A stretch of DNA of 64,000 nucleotides from assembly GCF_017357405.1 (NCBI RefSeq), contig NZ_CP071597.1, positions 1,364,001-1,428,000 on the forward strand. Direction: 5' to 3'. The DNA is from Halomontanus rarus (GTDB taxonomy: Archaea > Halobacteriota > Halobacteria > Halobacteriales > Natrialbaceae). The position numbers and the translations under genes were made by a program. Below, piece after piece: positions 35,007 through 43,773 of the stretch (position 1 is the first letter of the stretch; each line of letters begins with the position of its first letter). Under the pieces are notes generated by a model. It made no database searches and had not been told where the DNA came from. It saw only the letters and a list, made by a program, of their open reading frames with translations.

Positions 35007-35384
35007 TCAGAGCTCGAGGTCGCCAAATCCGTCGGGTGTCACCGCTTTCGTCGTCCGCTGCTCGCCCAGCGCGTCGACGTCGATCTCGATCGCCAGCGAG
35101 CCGTCGACTACATCGCGCGTACACGGCACGCGCTCGCCGGTCAACGCCGAGAGCTCGTCTCGACCCAGCTCGAACGCCTCGAGTACGGTCGCGAGCGCGC
35201 AGTTGCTCCCCCACACCGGCGGTTTCTCCAGCGTGTGCGTAAACCGGTCACAGCTCGGGAGTTCGAGGACGACGTCGACCGACTCCCGGTACTCTTCGAC
35301 CGCCGCGATCCGAACGTTCTCGAGGTCGCCGTCGGCGACGACCGTTCCCAGTGACGCCGCGATCTGATCGATCCCTTTGGACAT
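35007..35384 (-). CDS. small conserved protein, unknown function
   Basis: A 125-residue protein (MSKGIDQIAASLGTVVADGD...). It contains VRIAAVEEYRESVDVVLELP, FTHTLEKPPVWGSNCALATV and LEAFELGRDELSALTGERVP, then VVDGSLAIEIDVDALG. No catalytic motif or known domain name comes to mind. An AT-rich box (TTTTATT near 35410) is 26 nt before the ATG at 35384, which supports this start over the upstream 35453. It is convergent with the cyclophilin-like gene. Confidence 0.65.
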   Translation of the reverse strand: MSKGIDQIAASLGTVVADGDLENVRIAAVEEYRESVDVVLELPSCDRFTHTLEKPPVWGSNCALATVLEAFELGRDELSALTGERVPCTRDVVDGSLAIEIDVDALGEQRTTKAVTPDGFGDLEL

Positions 35385-35490
35385 ACTACAACAACATAAT
35401 CTATAGAATAAAAATCTATTGTATCGAATATGAAGAGTCGTCCGCTCGAGCACTTAAAAATCGATACTGATCGACGGTCGTGGCACCGAA

Positions 35491-36291
35491 CTACACAGCG
35501 GTCGTGGACCGATCACCGAAGAAGTCGGTGACGACCCGGACGGTCGCGACGGTGAGCGCCAGCGCGAGCGGTGCCGTCGCGACGAGCGCGGCGAACAGTC
35601 CGACGATCGGGAGATTGACCGCGACGATCGTCGTGAACAGCGAAACGGCGGCGACGAACAGGAAGTACTTCCGGGCGTACTCGAAGTACGCGCCGCCGTC
35701 GACGGCCAGTTCGAAGCTCCGACCGAGCGCCTCGAGCAGCCGAGCGTCGTCGACGACCACCAGATAGGGCGCGGCGAAAAAGCAGTACCAGAGCGCCAGT
35801 CCGACGGGGAACGCGAGCAGGAGCAGGCCGACCGCGCCGGCCGGATTCGAGAGCGTCGCGAACAGGAACGGCGCCGTCAGAGCGTGGACGAGGGCCGCGT
35901 ACAGGAGCAACCGACCGCCGTAGCGACTCACGTTCTCGAGGAACCGGTACTCGCTCGTCGACTGGGCCTGGTGGATGCTGCCGAGCAATCCCGCACCGAG
36001 CAGCCCCTGAAGTGCGACGACGATCGGGTACAGCGGCAGGTACGGTAAGACGTGCACTCCGCCATCCGGCGTCGGGACCGAGACGAACGTCCACACGTCG
36101 ACGACCATCGCGGGTAACGCGAACCGAACCCCGGCGTGGTATCCGTCGTAGGCCAGGATCCGCAGGACGTTCTCGAAACCCAGCACCCCGCTGAGCAGCG
36201 GGACGAACGCGAGCGGGAGCAACCCGCCTGTCGCTCGCTCCCAGGAGTCCGTGAGCACCGATCGGAACGCGACTCGCGTCACGGCGACCAC
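35491..36291 (-). CDS. multi-pass membrane protein, start uncertain
   Basis: A membrane protein of about 266 residues with six or so hydrophobic segments (LLPLAFVPLLSGVLGF, YPIVVALQGLLGAGLLG, AGAVGLLLLAFPVGLALWYC, YFLFVAAVSLFTTIVAVNLP, LFAALVATAPLALALTVATV). It is probably a haloarchaeal DUF-type membrane protein. In-frame codons extend to 36642 but overlap the hydrolase gene, and no ATG lies in the useful range. GTG at 36291 or 36282 (V-T-R-V-A-F-R-S-V) is the best guess; TTG near 36426 is possible, as an AT-rich box TTTGATATG lies there. Confidence 0.65.
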   Translation of the reverse strand: MVAVTRVAFRSVLTDSWERATGGLLPLAFVPLLSGVLGFENVLRILAYDGYHAGVRFALPAMVVDVWTFVSVPTPDGGVHVLPYLPLYPIVVALQGLLGAGLLGSIHQAQSTSEYRFLENVSRYGGRLLLYAALVHALTAPFLFATLSNPAGAVGLLLLAFPVGLALWYCFFAAPYLVVVDDARLLEALGRSFELAVDGGAYFEYARKYFLFVAAVSLFTTIVAVNLPIVGLFAALVATAPLALALTVATVRVVTDFFGDRSTTAV

Positions 36292-36499
36292 GGTCGGGTC
36301 GATCGACCGCTGACTGGGATCGAGACTGAGACTGAGAAGCGTCCCGATCGAAGCGTACGTGACGTCCGTCGGCGAGGGGATGTCGTGGAGGGCATCGGCG
36401 GATACTCGGTCCTCGAAACATATCAAATTGGCTGCTAGTAACGAACGGAGGGAGACGCGGGGCGGAGATGACACTCCAAGCCAGTACACGGGGCGGAGC

Positions 36500-37174
36500 T
36501 CACTCGAGAACGCGCTCGAAGAACGAACCGACCCGCTCGGCGATTTTCGGGTGTCGACCGACGAAAAAGTGGTCGCTCGCGTGTTCGACGAGTTCGATGG
36601 AGTCGAGCGAGCCCCCGTCTCGGTCCCGGCGTTCGCGCGCACGCTCGACGACCGGCTCCCACTCGACCGTCGTGTCTCGAGTGCCGTAACAGATCGCTAC
36701 CGGGCAGGCGAGTTCCTCGAGTGCGGCGACGACGTCGAGGTCGGGTTCGGACCGCCGTCCCAACCGCGCCGTCGGTGCGAGTGCAGCGACGGCGTCGACG
36801 AGGGTACCTGGTCCGGCCCCTTCGTCACCCTCGTTCAGGGACGCACTCGCCAGTATCGCCTGTGAAGCGCCGAAACTGTAACCGAAGACGCCGACGCGAT
36901 CGAATCGGTCGTCGTCGCGAGCCCACCGGATCGCGTTCCGCACGTCCGCTCGCTCCCCGTAGCCCTCGTCCCACTCGCCGTAGTCGAACCGGAGACAGGC
37001 GACCTCGCGGTCCCGGAGGGCGTCGCTCACCGCGACGAGTCGCCGATCGCCGCGGTGGCCGCCGTGCTCGGGATGCGGTGGACAGGCGACGACGATCGAA
37101 CTCGCGTCGTCGGATTCTGGCCACTCGAGCGTTCCGCGGACGTCGCGACCGCCGGGTATCAGGACGTCGGTCAT
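36500..37174 (-). CDS. alpha/beta hydrolase
   Basis: A 224-residue alpha/beta hydrolase. The strand-turn VVACPPHPEHGGHRGDRRLV gives the oxyanion region, GVFGYSFGASQAILAS holds the nucleophile Ser, and VEHASDHFFVGR holds the His; the acid is probably the Asp in CYGTRDTTVEWEPV. It resembles the dienelactone-hydrolase or serine aminopeptidase type. Its start at 37174 (MTDVLIPGGRDVRGTLEWP) is chosen by homology. Substrate unknown. It overlaps nothing that I count as a gene. Confidence 0.85.
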   Translation of the reverse strand: MTDVLIPGGRDVRGTLEWPESDDASSIVVACPPHPEHGGHRGDRRLVAVSDALRDREVACLRFDYGEWDEGYGERADVRNAIRWARDDDRFDRVGVFGYSFGASQAILASASLNEGDEGAGPGTLVDAVAALAPTARLGRRSEPDLDVVAALEELACPVAICYGTRDTTVEWEPVVERARERRDRDGGSLDSIELVEHASDHFFVGRHPKIAERVGSFFERVLE

Positions 37175-37338
37175 GGTTCGGAAGTCGGAACGACCTACGA
37201 CGCAACGGATCATGAATCGCGGCGTTCGTCGAGCGTCGCATCGACCGGCGAACCGATCGCTCGAGTTCGGCGGTCTGTCAGCCGTGAGCCTCCGCCATGG
37301 AGATTACGCCGACCTTCAGGTCTGTTGAGAAAGTGATG

Positions 37339-37346
37339 TTTTTAAG
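37339..37346 (+). promoter_or_regulatory. TATA box of the PspA gene
   Basis: TTTTTAAG lies about 27 nt before the ATG at 37371, matching a leaderless promoter. Confidence 0.55.
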
Positions 37347-37370
37347 GGCGGGGAGCGACACGTACGTAGT

Positions 37371-38222
37371 ATGGGCATCCTCTCTCGGACTTCGTACGTC
37401 ATCCGCTCGAAAATCAACTCGATCCTCAATCGGGCCGAGGACCCGACGGAGACGCTCGATTACTCCTACGAGCAGATGCGCGACCAGCTCCAGCAGGTCA
37501 AACGCGGAATCGCGGATCTCACGACCCAGAAGAAGCGCCTCGAGATGCAAAAACGCCGTCTCGAGGAGAACGTCGACAAACACAACGGACAGGCCCGAAC
37601 CGCCGTCCAGCAGGGGCGTGAGGACCTCGCTCGCAAAGCCCTCGAGAAGAAGAAGGCGAAGATGAACCAGATCGAGGATCTGGAGCGCCAGGTTTCGGAA
37701 CTCCAGAGCCAGCAGGATCAACTCATCGAGCAGAAGAACGAACTCCAGTCGCGCATCGAGGAGTTCCGCACCAAGAAGGAGACGATGAAAGCACGCTACG
37801 AGGCCGCCGAGGCGAGTTCCACGGTCTCGGAGGCGATGACCGCGACCGGGGAGGAGTTCGAGGACGTCGGCCGAGCCATCGAACGGGCCGAAGAGCGCAC
37901 CCAGGACATGGAAGCCCGCTCGGCCGCGCTCGACGAACTCCACCAGTCCGGCGCGTTCGACGACGTCCTCTCGGACAAGGACAGCATCGACCGCGAACTC
38001 GAGGAGGTGGCGGCCGGCAGCGGCGTCGACGCCGAACTCGAGACGCTCAAGGCGGAGATGGGCGAGGGCGGGAGTGGAGCGGAGACCGACGTCGAAACCG
38101 AAAGCGAAACGGCGACCGAGTCGGACGTCGACGAAGACCTCGACCTCGACGACCTCGAGTCGGAGCCGGTCGACGAGGACGTCGAGGCGGAACTGGCCGA
38201 GTTACAGGAAGAAGAGAACTGA
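37371..38222 (+). CDS. PspA/IM30 family protein
   Basis: A 283-residue PspA/Vipp1-like protein that coats and remodels membranes under stress. It begins with the amphipathic helix MGILSRTSYVIRSKINSILN, then long coiled-coil helices (DPTETLDYSYEQMRDQLQQV, LTTQKKRLEMQKRRLEENVD, IEDLERQVSELQSQQDQLIE). After residue 220 the tail is low-complexity acidic (GAETDVETESETATESDVDE). The TATA box 27 nt upstream gives a leaderless mRNA. The closest neighbours do not suggest a partner. Confidence 0.93.
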   Translation: MGILSRTSYVIRSKINSILNRAEDPTETLDYSYEQMRDQLQQVKRGIADLTTQKKRLEMQKRRLEENVDKHNGQARTAVQQGREDLARKALEKKKAKMNQIEDLERQVSELQSQQDQLIEQKNELQSRIEEFRTKKETMKARYEAAEASSTVSEAMTATGEEFEDVGRAIERAEERTQDMEARSAALDELHQSGAFDDVLSDKDSIDRELEEVAAGSGVDAELETLKAEMGEGGSGAETDVETESETATESDVDEDLDLDDLESEPVDEDVEAELAELQEEEN

Positions 38223-38296
38223 GCGCGTTCTCTAGCACCAGTCCGGTCTCGATTCGTCGATTTCGACGCGGTTCTGTCGCATTTTCCAGATTCCGA

Positions 38297-38794
38297 CTAA
38301 CTCGGGATGCCGAGCACGGCGATGTCGTACCGAGCGATATCGCCGGGTGACTGGAGAACGACGACGGTGAACGACCACCTCGAGTTACCGGCGAGATCGC
38401 CCGTGCTGGCGACGTACCGTCCGAGTTGATCGCCGTTGTCGTCGTAGACGCGAACGCGGATCTCGGCGAGTTCGATGGGGTCGTCAATGGTGTTCGCGAC
38501 GATGCCCTGCACCGTCGAACCCATAAAGCCGTCCTCGAGGACGAACTGATGCGTCTCGATCGAGAGGGCGTCGAGCGGCGTCGCGCTCTCGGTAACCTGT
38601 TGCGTGGCGAGTGCGTCCGCCGCGACCACCTCTCCCGCCGACCGACCGCTCGCGTTTCCGTCGACGTCGACCGTGCCGTCCTCGTAGCTGGGTTTACCGC
38701 CGCCTCCCGTACAGCCGGCGACGGAGAGGGTGGCCCCAGCGCCGAACGTCGCGAGCAGTCGACGCCGCGTGATATCGAGAGCGGTGCGAGTCAT
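38297..38794 (-). CDS. Tat-exported lipoprotein with FxLYD-like domain
   Basis: A 165-residue lipoprotein. The signal is LDITRRRLLATFGAGATLSVAGC: a twin-arginine motif, then a lipobox ending in Cys at about residue 28. After a low-complexity stretch, residues 75-160 (IETHQFVLEDGFMGSTVQGI, IELAEIRVRVYDDNGDQLG) form a beta-sandwich like the FxLYD domain of haloarchaeal lipoproteins. It is anchored outside the membrane. Function unknown. The ATG at 38794 was chosen over the far upstream 38941. Confidence 0.8.
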   Translation of the reverse strand: MTRTALDITRRRLLATFGAGATLSVAGCTGGGGKPSYEDGTVDVDGNASGRSAGEVVAADALATQQVTESATPLDALSIETHQFVLEDGFMGSTVQGIVANTIDDPIELAEIRVRVYDDNGDQLGRYVASTGDLAGNSRWSFTVVVLQSPGDIARYDIAVLGIPS

Positions 38795-39074
38795 CGGTTC
38801 GGACGAGGATGGCGGGAATCGCTTCTGGAAACGATCACGTCCGCTGTGACGCGACGAACCCATTTCAGTGTGGGCCCTGCAATCGGTGAGACGAAGTCGA
38901 AAGTTCGACAGAGACGAACCAATACAGGGGCACGTGTGCAACGCGCCATTTTATCGACTGCGACGCTGGTGCGCATATGGGTGGATTCGGCACCGACGGG
39001 GACGGGAAAGAAGCGTAATTTCGGGACGAACGATGACGACGGACGCGACGGGAAGGGAAGGGAAACCGGCGACC

Positions 39075-40109
39075 TCACTCCCAGTCGATATCCGACCCGC
39101 GATCGGTCTCCCGGAGGATGAACGGGCCGATGGCGAGGGTCCACTTCGCGACGGTGACGATACGAAGGATGTACGAGAGGAAGATCGCGAACGGGGTCAC
39201 GCCGATGGTAAACGCCAGGCCGACGATCAACAGCCCGTTGTCGATCCCCGCGGTCTCCCCCGCGACGTCGCCCGTCTCGAAGATCAGGATCATGTAGGCG
39301 GCGACCGCCAACGCGGGGAGCGAGATCGCCACGAGCGCCCGCGAGATGTTGATTATCTCCCACCGGAAGTACAGCGTCTTGAAGTGTTCCCGCGCTGGCC
39401 CGAAGAACTTCAGGACCTCGATCAGGTCGTCGAGCGTCTCGCGGGCCTCCGCGGAGAGCGACTCGGCGTGACGATTCCGGACGCGCCGACCGTCGTAGAT
39501 CTTCCAGGAGTAGTTGTAGTTCAGCGCCGATCCGACCACCTCGAACCGGCCGAACTGCTGGCCCTCGAGGTCGTCGCTGACACGGTCCGCGTCCGCGACG
39601 ACGTTTCGGGCGTACTCGAGGACGTCCGTCGGTGCCTCGGCGTCACGCTCCAGCGTCTCGAGGAGGTCCCGCGCGAGGTCGCCGGTCGTCTCGACGAGCC
39701 CGCGGAGAAACGCCGACGGTTCGGGCGGACTCGTCTCCCGGCCGACGGCGTCCTCGACGTCTTTCCGGAACGCCATCGCGTCGGCCATTCGGTTCCGCTG
39801 ATCGCCGACGGGCCCCAGTTCCTGTGAAAGAACGAGCTGGTTGAACGTCAGCACGAGGCTCACCCCCATGACGATCCCGATGACGACCGGCGTGAACAGC
39901 GCGAATATCGGATCCGGTTCGAACAGTTTCGTGATCGATCCCGGGCCGAACTCGCTGAGGACGACGAGCACGGCGTAGGCGACCGCGAGCATGATGCCGG
40001 CGACGAGGATGCGATTCCCGCCGACCAGAAACCAGAACATCGGCCGACCGCCGCGTACCCGTTCGCGCATCGTGTTCGCCGTCTCGTCGCCGCCAGCGGA
40101 CTCGCTCAT
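39075..40109 (-). CDS. four-segment membrane protein, unknown function
   Basis: A 344-residue membrane protein. Hydrophobic segments at about 28-48 (ILVAGIMLAVAYAVLVVLSE), 65-90 (FTPVVIGIVMGVSLVLTFN), 250-270 (ISRALVAISLPALAVAAYMI) and 280-310 (LLIVGLAFTIGVTPFAIFLS) flank a large hydrophilic middle with helices. It is conserved-looking in haloarchaea, but I do not recall a characterised relative. The start at 40109 (MSESAGGDETANT) is preceded by a 109-bp gap to the divergent epimerase gene. Confidence 0.7.
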   Translation of the reverse strand: MSESAGGDETANTMRERVRGGRPMFWFLVGGNRILVAGIMLAVAYAVLVVLSEFGPGSITKLFEPDPIFALFTPVVIGIVMGVSLVLTFNQLVLSQELGPVGDQRNRMADAMAFRKDVEDAVGRETSPPEPSAFLRGLVETTGDLARDLLETLERDAEAPTDVLEYARNVVADADRVSDDLEGQQFGRFEVVGSALNYNYSWKIYDGRRVRNRHAESLSAEARETLDDLIEVLKFFGPAREHFKTLYFRWEIINISRALVAISLPALAVAAYMILIFETGDVAGETAGIDNGLLIVGLAFTIGVTPFAIFLSYILRIVTVAKWTLAIGPFILRETDRGSDIDWE

Positions 40110-40218
40110 AACTCGTAACCGGTTACCACGGACGCTCGGACAAGTGTTGTGCCTCCATCTCGCGTCTCGAGTGCTGAAGTCGGTGTACACTTTAGGCGAC
40201 GGCCGTTGGACGGAGCGT

Positions 40219-41172
40219 ATGTCGAGTACGGGTAACAGCGATAAAAATAGGGACACCGACCGAGCCGCCGAGTTCGAGTACGACGTCGAAACCGCAGTCG
40301 TTACGGGCGCGACCGGCGGCGTCGGCTGCTGGGTCGTCGATCGGCTGGCGGATCGCGGAGTACGCGTCGTCGGGATCGACGTCGACCGGCCGAGCGGTAC
40401 CCGTCCGAACGCCGAGTTTCGCGCCGTCGACCTGACCGACCACGGCGAGACGTGGGAGACGATCCACGAGGTCGACCCGGACGCCGTGATCCACTTCGCG
40501 GCCATCTCCGGGACGCTCGACGATCCCGGAACCAGAATCTTCGAGAACAACGTGATGAGCACGTACAACACGCTCGTCGCCGCCGGTCGCGCGGGTGCGG
40601 AAATCGTCTGGACCTCCTCGCAGGGCGTCTACGGGACGTTGTTCGCCGACGAACCCTGGCTCCCCGACTACCTGCCGATCGACGAGGCACACGAGTTCCG
40701 GCCCGAAGATCCCTACGGAACCTCGAAGGTCTGTGGCGAAGAAGTCGCGAAGATGGTTGCCCGTCGCTACGGGGTCCCGGTCACCTCCCTCCGACCGTCG
40801 ACCATCTACGCTCCCGGCCACTACCGAACCCGCCCGCAGCGGGAGAACTTCGACCTCTCGACGGACGAACTGAGCGGCAACTTCTGGTCCTACGTCGACG
40901 TCCGCGACGTCGTGCGGATGGTCGAGGCTGCCCTCGCCGCGGAGTACGACGGCCACGACGCGTTCCTCTGCGTCGCCGACGAGAACTACCTCGGCGAGAA
41001 CACCGCGGAGATCATCGAGGCGACCGCGGGAGAACTGCCCGACCCGTGTGATCTCGAGGGACACGAGGCCGCCCTCTCGAACGCGAAGGCCGAGGAGGTA
41101 CTCGGCTGGGAGCCCGTCCACGCCTGGTACGACGCCGAAGAGACGGAGACGTCTCGACCGCGGTGGCTCTGA
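40219..41172 (+). CDS. NAD-dependent epimerase/dehydratase (extended SDR)
   Basis: A 317-residue extended SDR. The nucleotide motif VVTGATGGVGCWVVDRLAD is near residue 27, followed by the acidic IDVDRPSG, IHFAAISGTLDDP, WTSSQGVYGTLF and the YxxxK pair in EDPYGTSKVCGEEVAK. The C-terminus matches sugar-nucleotide epimerases such as UDP-glucose 4-epimerase or similar. The exact substrate cannot be fixed. It is divergent from the membrane protein at 39075-40109, starts at 40219 (MSSTGNSDKNRDTD), and is not part of a visible glycan cluster. Confidence 0.9.
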   Translation: MSSTGNSDKNRDTDRAAEFEYDVETAVVTGATGGVGCWVVDRLADRGVRVVGIDVDRPSGTRPNAEFRAVDLTDHGETWETIHEVDPDAVIHFAAISGTLDDPGTRIFENNVMSTYNTLVAAGRAGAEIVWTSSQGVYGTLFADEPWLPDYLPIDEAHEFRPEDPYGTSKVCGEEVAKMVARRYGVPVTSLRPSTIYAPGHYRTRPQRENFDLSTDELSGNFWSYVDVRDVVRMVEAALAAEYDGHDAFLCVADENYLGENTAEIIEATAGELPDPCDLEGHEAALSNAKAEEVLGWEPVHAWYDAEETETSRPRWL

Positions 41173-41245
41173 ACCGGTCACGGGTAACCGATGTCGCCGT
41201 CCCGCTCGCCCCGAGCTCTGTCACCCGAACACCCGCTTCGCTCGC

Positions 41246-41986
41246 TCACACTCGAGGCGTCTCGCCGATACCGCCGTCGCCGACCGTATTCCGGAGGGTC
41301 CCCACGCCCTCGTAGGTGATCTCGACCGTCTCACCCGGCTCGAGGAGTCCCGGATTCGCGGGACTCCCGAAGGCGACGACGTCACCCGGTCTGAGGGTGA
41401 ACCGCTTCGAGAGGAACGAGACGACCTCGAAGGGATCGAACAACATCAGTTCCGTACTCGCCTCCTGGCGGCGCTCACCCGCCACGTCGGTCCACATCTC
41501 GAGCGCCGTCGGATCGACGTCCGTCTCGAGCCACGGACCGAGCGGGGCGGAGCCGTCGAAGGCCTTCCGCGCGGTTCGCCCTTGCTGGTCGAGCGCGTCG
41601 ACGTCGTTCATGACGGTGTAGCCGCGGACGGCGTCGGGGACCTCGTCGGGCGAGAGGTCTCGACACCGCCGGTCGATCACCGCCGCGAGCTCGCCCGCGT
41701 AGGTCAGTTCGTCGGTGAACGTCGGGGAGGGAATCGGGCACTCGTGACCGACGAGCGCGGTCGGGGGCTTGATGAAGAAGTCCGGTTCCTCGGGCCGCTC
41801 GTAGTCCATCTGCTCGAGCGTCTCGGCGTAGTTCCGGCCGATGCAGTACAGCGCGGAGGGTTCACACGGCGGTAACAGATACCCGTCGACGCCGACCTCG
41901 TAGGTCCCGTCGGCGGCGTCGACGACGCCCGATTCGTACCGTCCGGAGACCGGTCCGTCCGCCGTCGCGAGTCGTGCGAATCGCAT
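41246..41986 (-). CDS. fumarylacetoacetate hydrolase family protein
   Basis: A 246-residue FAH-family protein. The fold signatures are PSALYCIGRNYAETLEQMDY, PDFFIKPPTALVGHECPI, the metal-binding YAGELAAVIDRRCRDLSPDE and GYTVMNDVDALDQQGR, and the end region FTLRPGDVVAFGSPANPGL. These enzymes hydrolyse C-C bonds or decarboxylate 2-oxo acids with Mg2+. The substrate is unknown; aromatic or sugar acid breakdown are both possible. The ATG at 41986 is the only reasonable start. It is single. Confidence 0.88.
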   Translation of the reverse strand: MRFARLATADGPVSGRYESGVVDAADGTYEVGVDGYLLPPCEPSALYCIGRNYAETLEQMDYERPEEPDFFIKPPTALVGHECPIPSPTFTDELTYAGELAAVIDRRCRDLSPDEVPDAVRGYTVMNDVDALDQQGRTARKAFDGSAPLGPWLETDVDPTALEMWTDVAGERRQEASTELMLFDPFEVVSFLSKRFTLRPGDVVAFGSPANPGLLEPGETVEITYEGVGTLRNTVGDGGIGETPRV

Positions 41987-42196
41987 GGGTCGAGTCGCCG
42001 TTCCGGCGAGTTAGGCGTGGCGGTTCCGGGTTCGAGACGCAGCTCCGTACAGCCGTTCTTCCTCGTATCGACGACCTCGCCCCCGAAAGACGGCGCGACC
42101 CCGTCGAGCCGCTCGCATCGAAATCACCCGCTCGTGCGCCGACACGAACACCGCCCGATCGGAGCGCGTTAGTACGCCGGATCCATAGCGGCGGCC

Positions 42197-42709
42197 GTGA
42201 TCGTCGTCATCTGCGGTCCGGCGGGAGCGGGGAAGACGACGATAGCTTCCCGGGTCCGCCGTCGGCTCACAACCTGCGGCCACGACGTTCGCGTTTCGCG
42301 GTCGGACGACTTCTCGAGGAACACCTACGAGCAGTTGTACGCGGACGTCGCGGTCGACCCGCCGCAATCGAAACCGGACGGCCACAGCGTCCACCTCGTC
42401 GACGGGACGTTCTACAAGCCCCGGTGGCAACGGGCGTTTCGGACGCTCGAGGACGTCCGATTCGTGCACGTCACCGCGAGCCTCGAGACCTGCCTCGAGC
42501 GGAACAGTCGGCGGGCGGACGCGATCGACGAGCGGGGCGTCTACGTGATCCACCACGAGTTCGCGGCACCGGACACCGGTCTCGTCGTCGATACCGACGA
42601 ACTGTCCGCCGAGGAAGTCGTCGAACGGATCGTTCGTGCGATCGGGGCGTGGCGTGTGGGGGAGGAGGCGACGAGGACAGCAAACGGATCGAAAGCGCGC
42701 AACGAGTGA
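42197..42709 (+). CDS. P-loop kinase (AAA/zeta-like)
   Basis: A 170-residue small P-loop protein. The Walker A motif GPAGAGKTTIASRVRRRL is at residues 7-24; then RSDDFSRNTYEQLYADV, VHLVDGTFYKPRWQRAFRTL with a base-like DG, and FVHVTASLETCLERNSRRAD. This resembles PSTK, APS-kinase or zeta-type kinases that phosphorylate a small molecule. The start is a GTG at 42197. The tail after residue 150 is short and hydrophilic. No antitoxin partner is beside it. Substrate unknown. Confidence 0.8.
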   Translation: MIVVICGPAGAGKTTIASRVRRRLTTCGHDVRVSRSDDFSRNTYEQLYADVAVDPPQSKPDGHSVHLVDGTFYKPRWQRAFRTLEDVRFVHVTASLETCLERNSRRADAIDERGVYVIHHEFAAPDTGLVVDTDELSAEEVVERIVRAIGAWRVGEEATRTANGSKARNE

Positions 42710-42762
42710 GTGAGACGAGCGCAGCCGGCGGACCGAATTCGAACACGAGCGTGCTCGACGGC

Positions 42763-43647
42763 CTACAGTCCCAGTCGCGCTCGCCACTCGTCGGGCTTCG
42801 TCTCGGGGACGACCTCCTCCGGGAGGACGTCCCAGCCGAGTTCGTCGTCGCCGGGTCGGGCGTCGGTGTCGAAACCGGGGTCTTCCGCGGGCGGTCCGCC
42901 GCGGTTCCCCCGCGGCGGCCCGCCGTGCGCGTAGACGCCATCGGGGTGAGGCACCGTCCAGACGTGCAGCAGGCACGGCGTCCGGCAGGGCAAGCGGAGG
43001 TCGACGTTCCTGTAGGCGTCCCCGTAGACCTGCCGGTAGTACCACCACGCGAACCGACCGGGAAGGCCGGTGTGGGAGTGCCACGGCGAACAGCGCTCGC
43101 CGCCGCCGCTCTCGCCGTACACCGCCGGGGGCCGCTCGATCGGTTCGCCGTCTCGAGCGGCGACGAACATGGCGCCGATCGGTCGCCACCACTCGTTGTC
43201 GACGAGGATCGACTCGGGGCGGTCGGGGTTCAGCGTCTCGTCGTCGCCGATGTATTCGGGATTCAGCCAGTGGGACCAGCCGCCGGAATCGTCGTCGTCG
43301 CCGTCGAAGACGGTGTCGAAGTACGGCTTGTATCCCTTCTCGATGATCGCGCCGACGTCGGGGTACTGCCGCTCGAGCGACTTCCGAACCTCCTCCTGCA
43401 GCGCTTCGGTCGCCGGGTGGTCGTCCGAACAACCGTCCGTACTCGCCCTCCGACAGTGGGTCGTCGACGGCCGGACCGTCGCCTCGGGACAGCGTCGAAG
43501 ACGGTCGGACCACGCCGAGTCGGACTCGTCGCTGGTCCCACGATCTTCGTCGTCTCCGTCCGCGCTCCCGACGGTCGAGAGCGCGACTGCACCGCCCGTC
43601 GCCGCCAGCAACGCACGTCGGGATACCGAGCGGTCGTCTCCTTCCAT
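42763..43647 (-). CDS. Tat-exported protein with His/Trp-rich core, unknown function
   Basis: A 294-residue exported protein. The Tat signal is SVSRRALLAATGGAVALSTV. The body has a repeated-looking core: SHWLNPEYIGDDETLNPDRP, VDNEWWRPIGAMFVAARDGE, CSPWHSHTGLPGRFAWWYYR, LRLPCRTPCLLHVWTVPHPD and GVYAHGGPPRG. The WHSH and HVWTVPHPDG segments and several Cys suggest a metal-binding or disulfide-bonded domain. I do not recognise the family. It lies between the P-loop kinase (convergent) and dgcA. This would repay a structure prediction. Confidence 0.65.
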   Translation of the reverse strand: MEGDDRSVSRRALLAATGGAVALSTVGSADGDDEDRGTSDESDSAWSDRLRRCPEATVRPSTTHCRRASTDGCSDDHPATEALQEEVRKSLERQYPDVGAIIEKGYKPYFDTVFDGDDDDSGGWSHWLNPEYIGDDETLNPDRPESILVDNEWWRPIGAMFVAARDGEPIERPPAVYGESGGGERCSPWHSHTGLPGRFAWWYYRQVYGDAYRNVDLRLPCRTPCLLHVWTVPHPDGVYAHGGPPRGNRGGPPAEDPGFDTDARPGDDELGWDVLPEEVVPETKPDEWRARLGL

Positions 43648-43773
43648 GTGTGACTGTCACACCCTGACGGTTGTAAACCACAGTTGCGATCGGACGTGAG
43701 AGAATTGCGGATAAACCAGTCGTCGACCGGATCGATACGATATACGTTCGGTCGTCGCTCGAGCGTCGAGCGA

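Noticed and set aside
35491..36642. 383-codon version of the membrane protein starting at 36642
   Set aside because: Its first ~115 residues lie opposite the reading of the hydrolase gene in the same strand and are Ser/Arg-rich shadow sequence; the hydrophobic protein begins only near 36290.
42197..42709. Zeta-type toxin gene of a toxin-antitoxin system
   Set aside because: The P-loop kinase resembles zeta toxins only in general fold, and no small antitoxin gene overlaps or precedes it.
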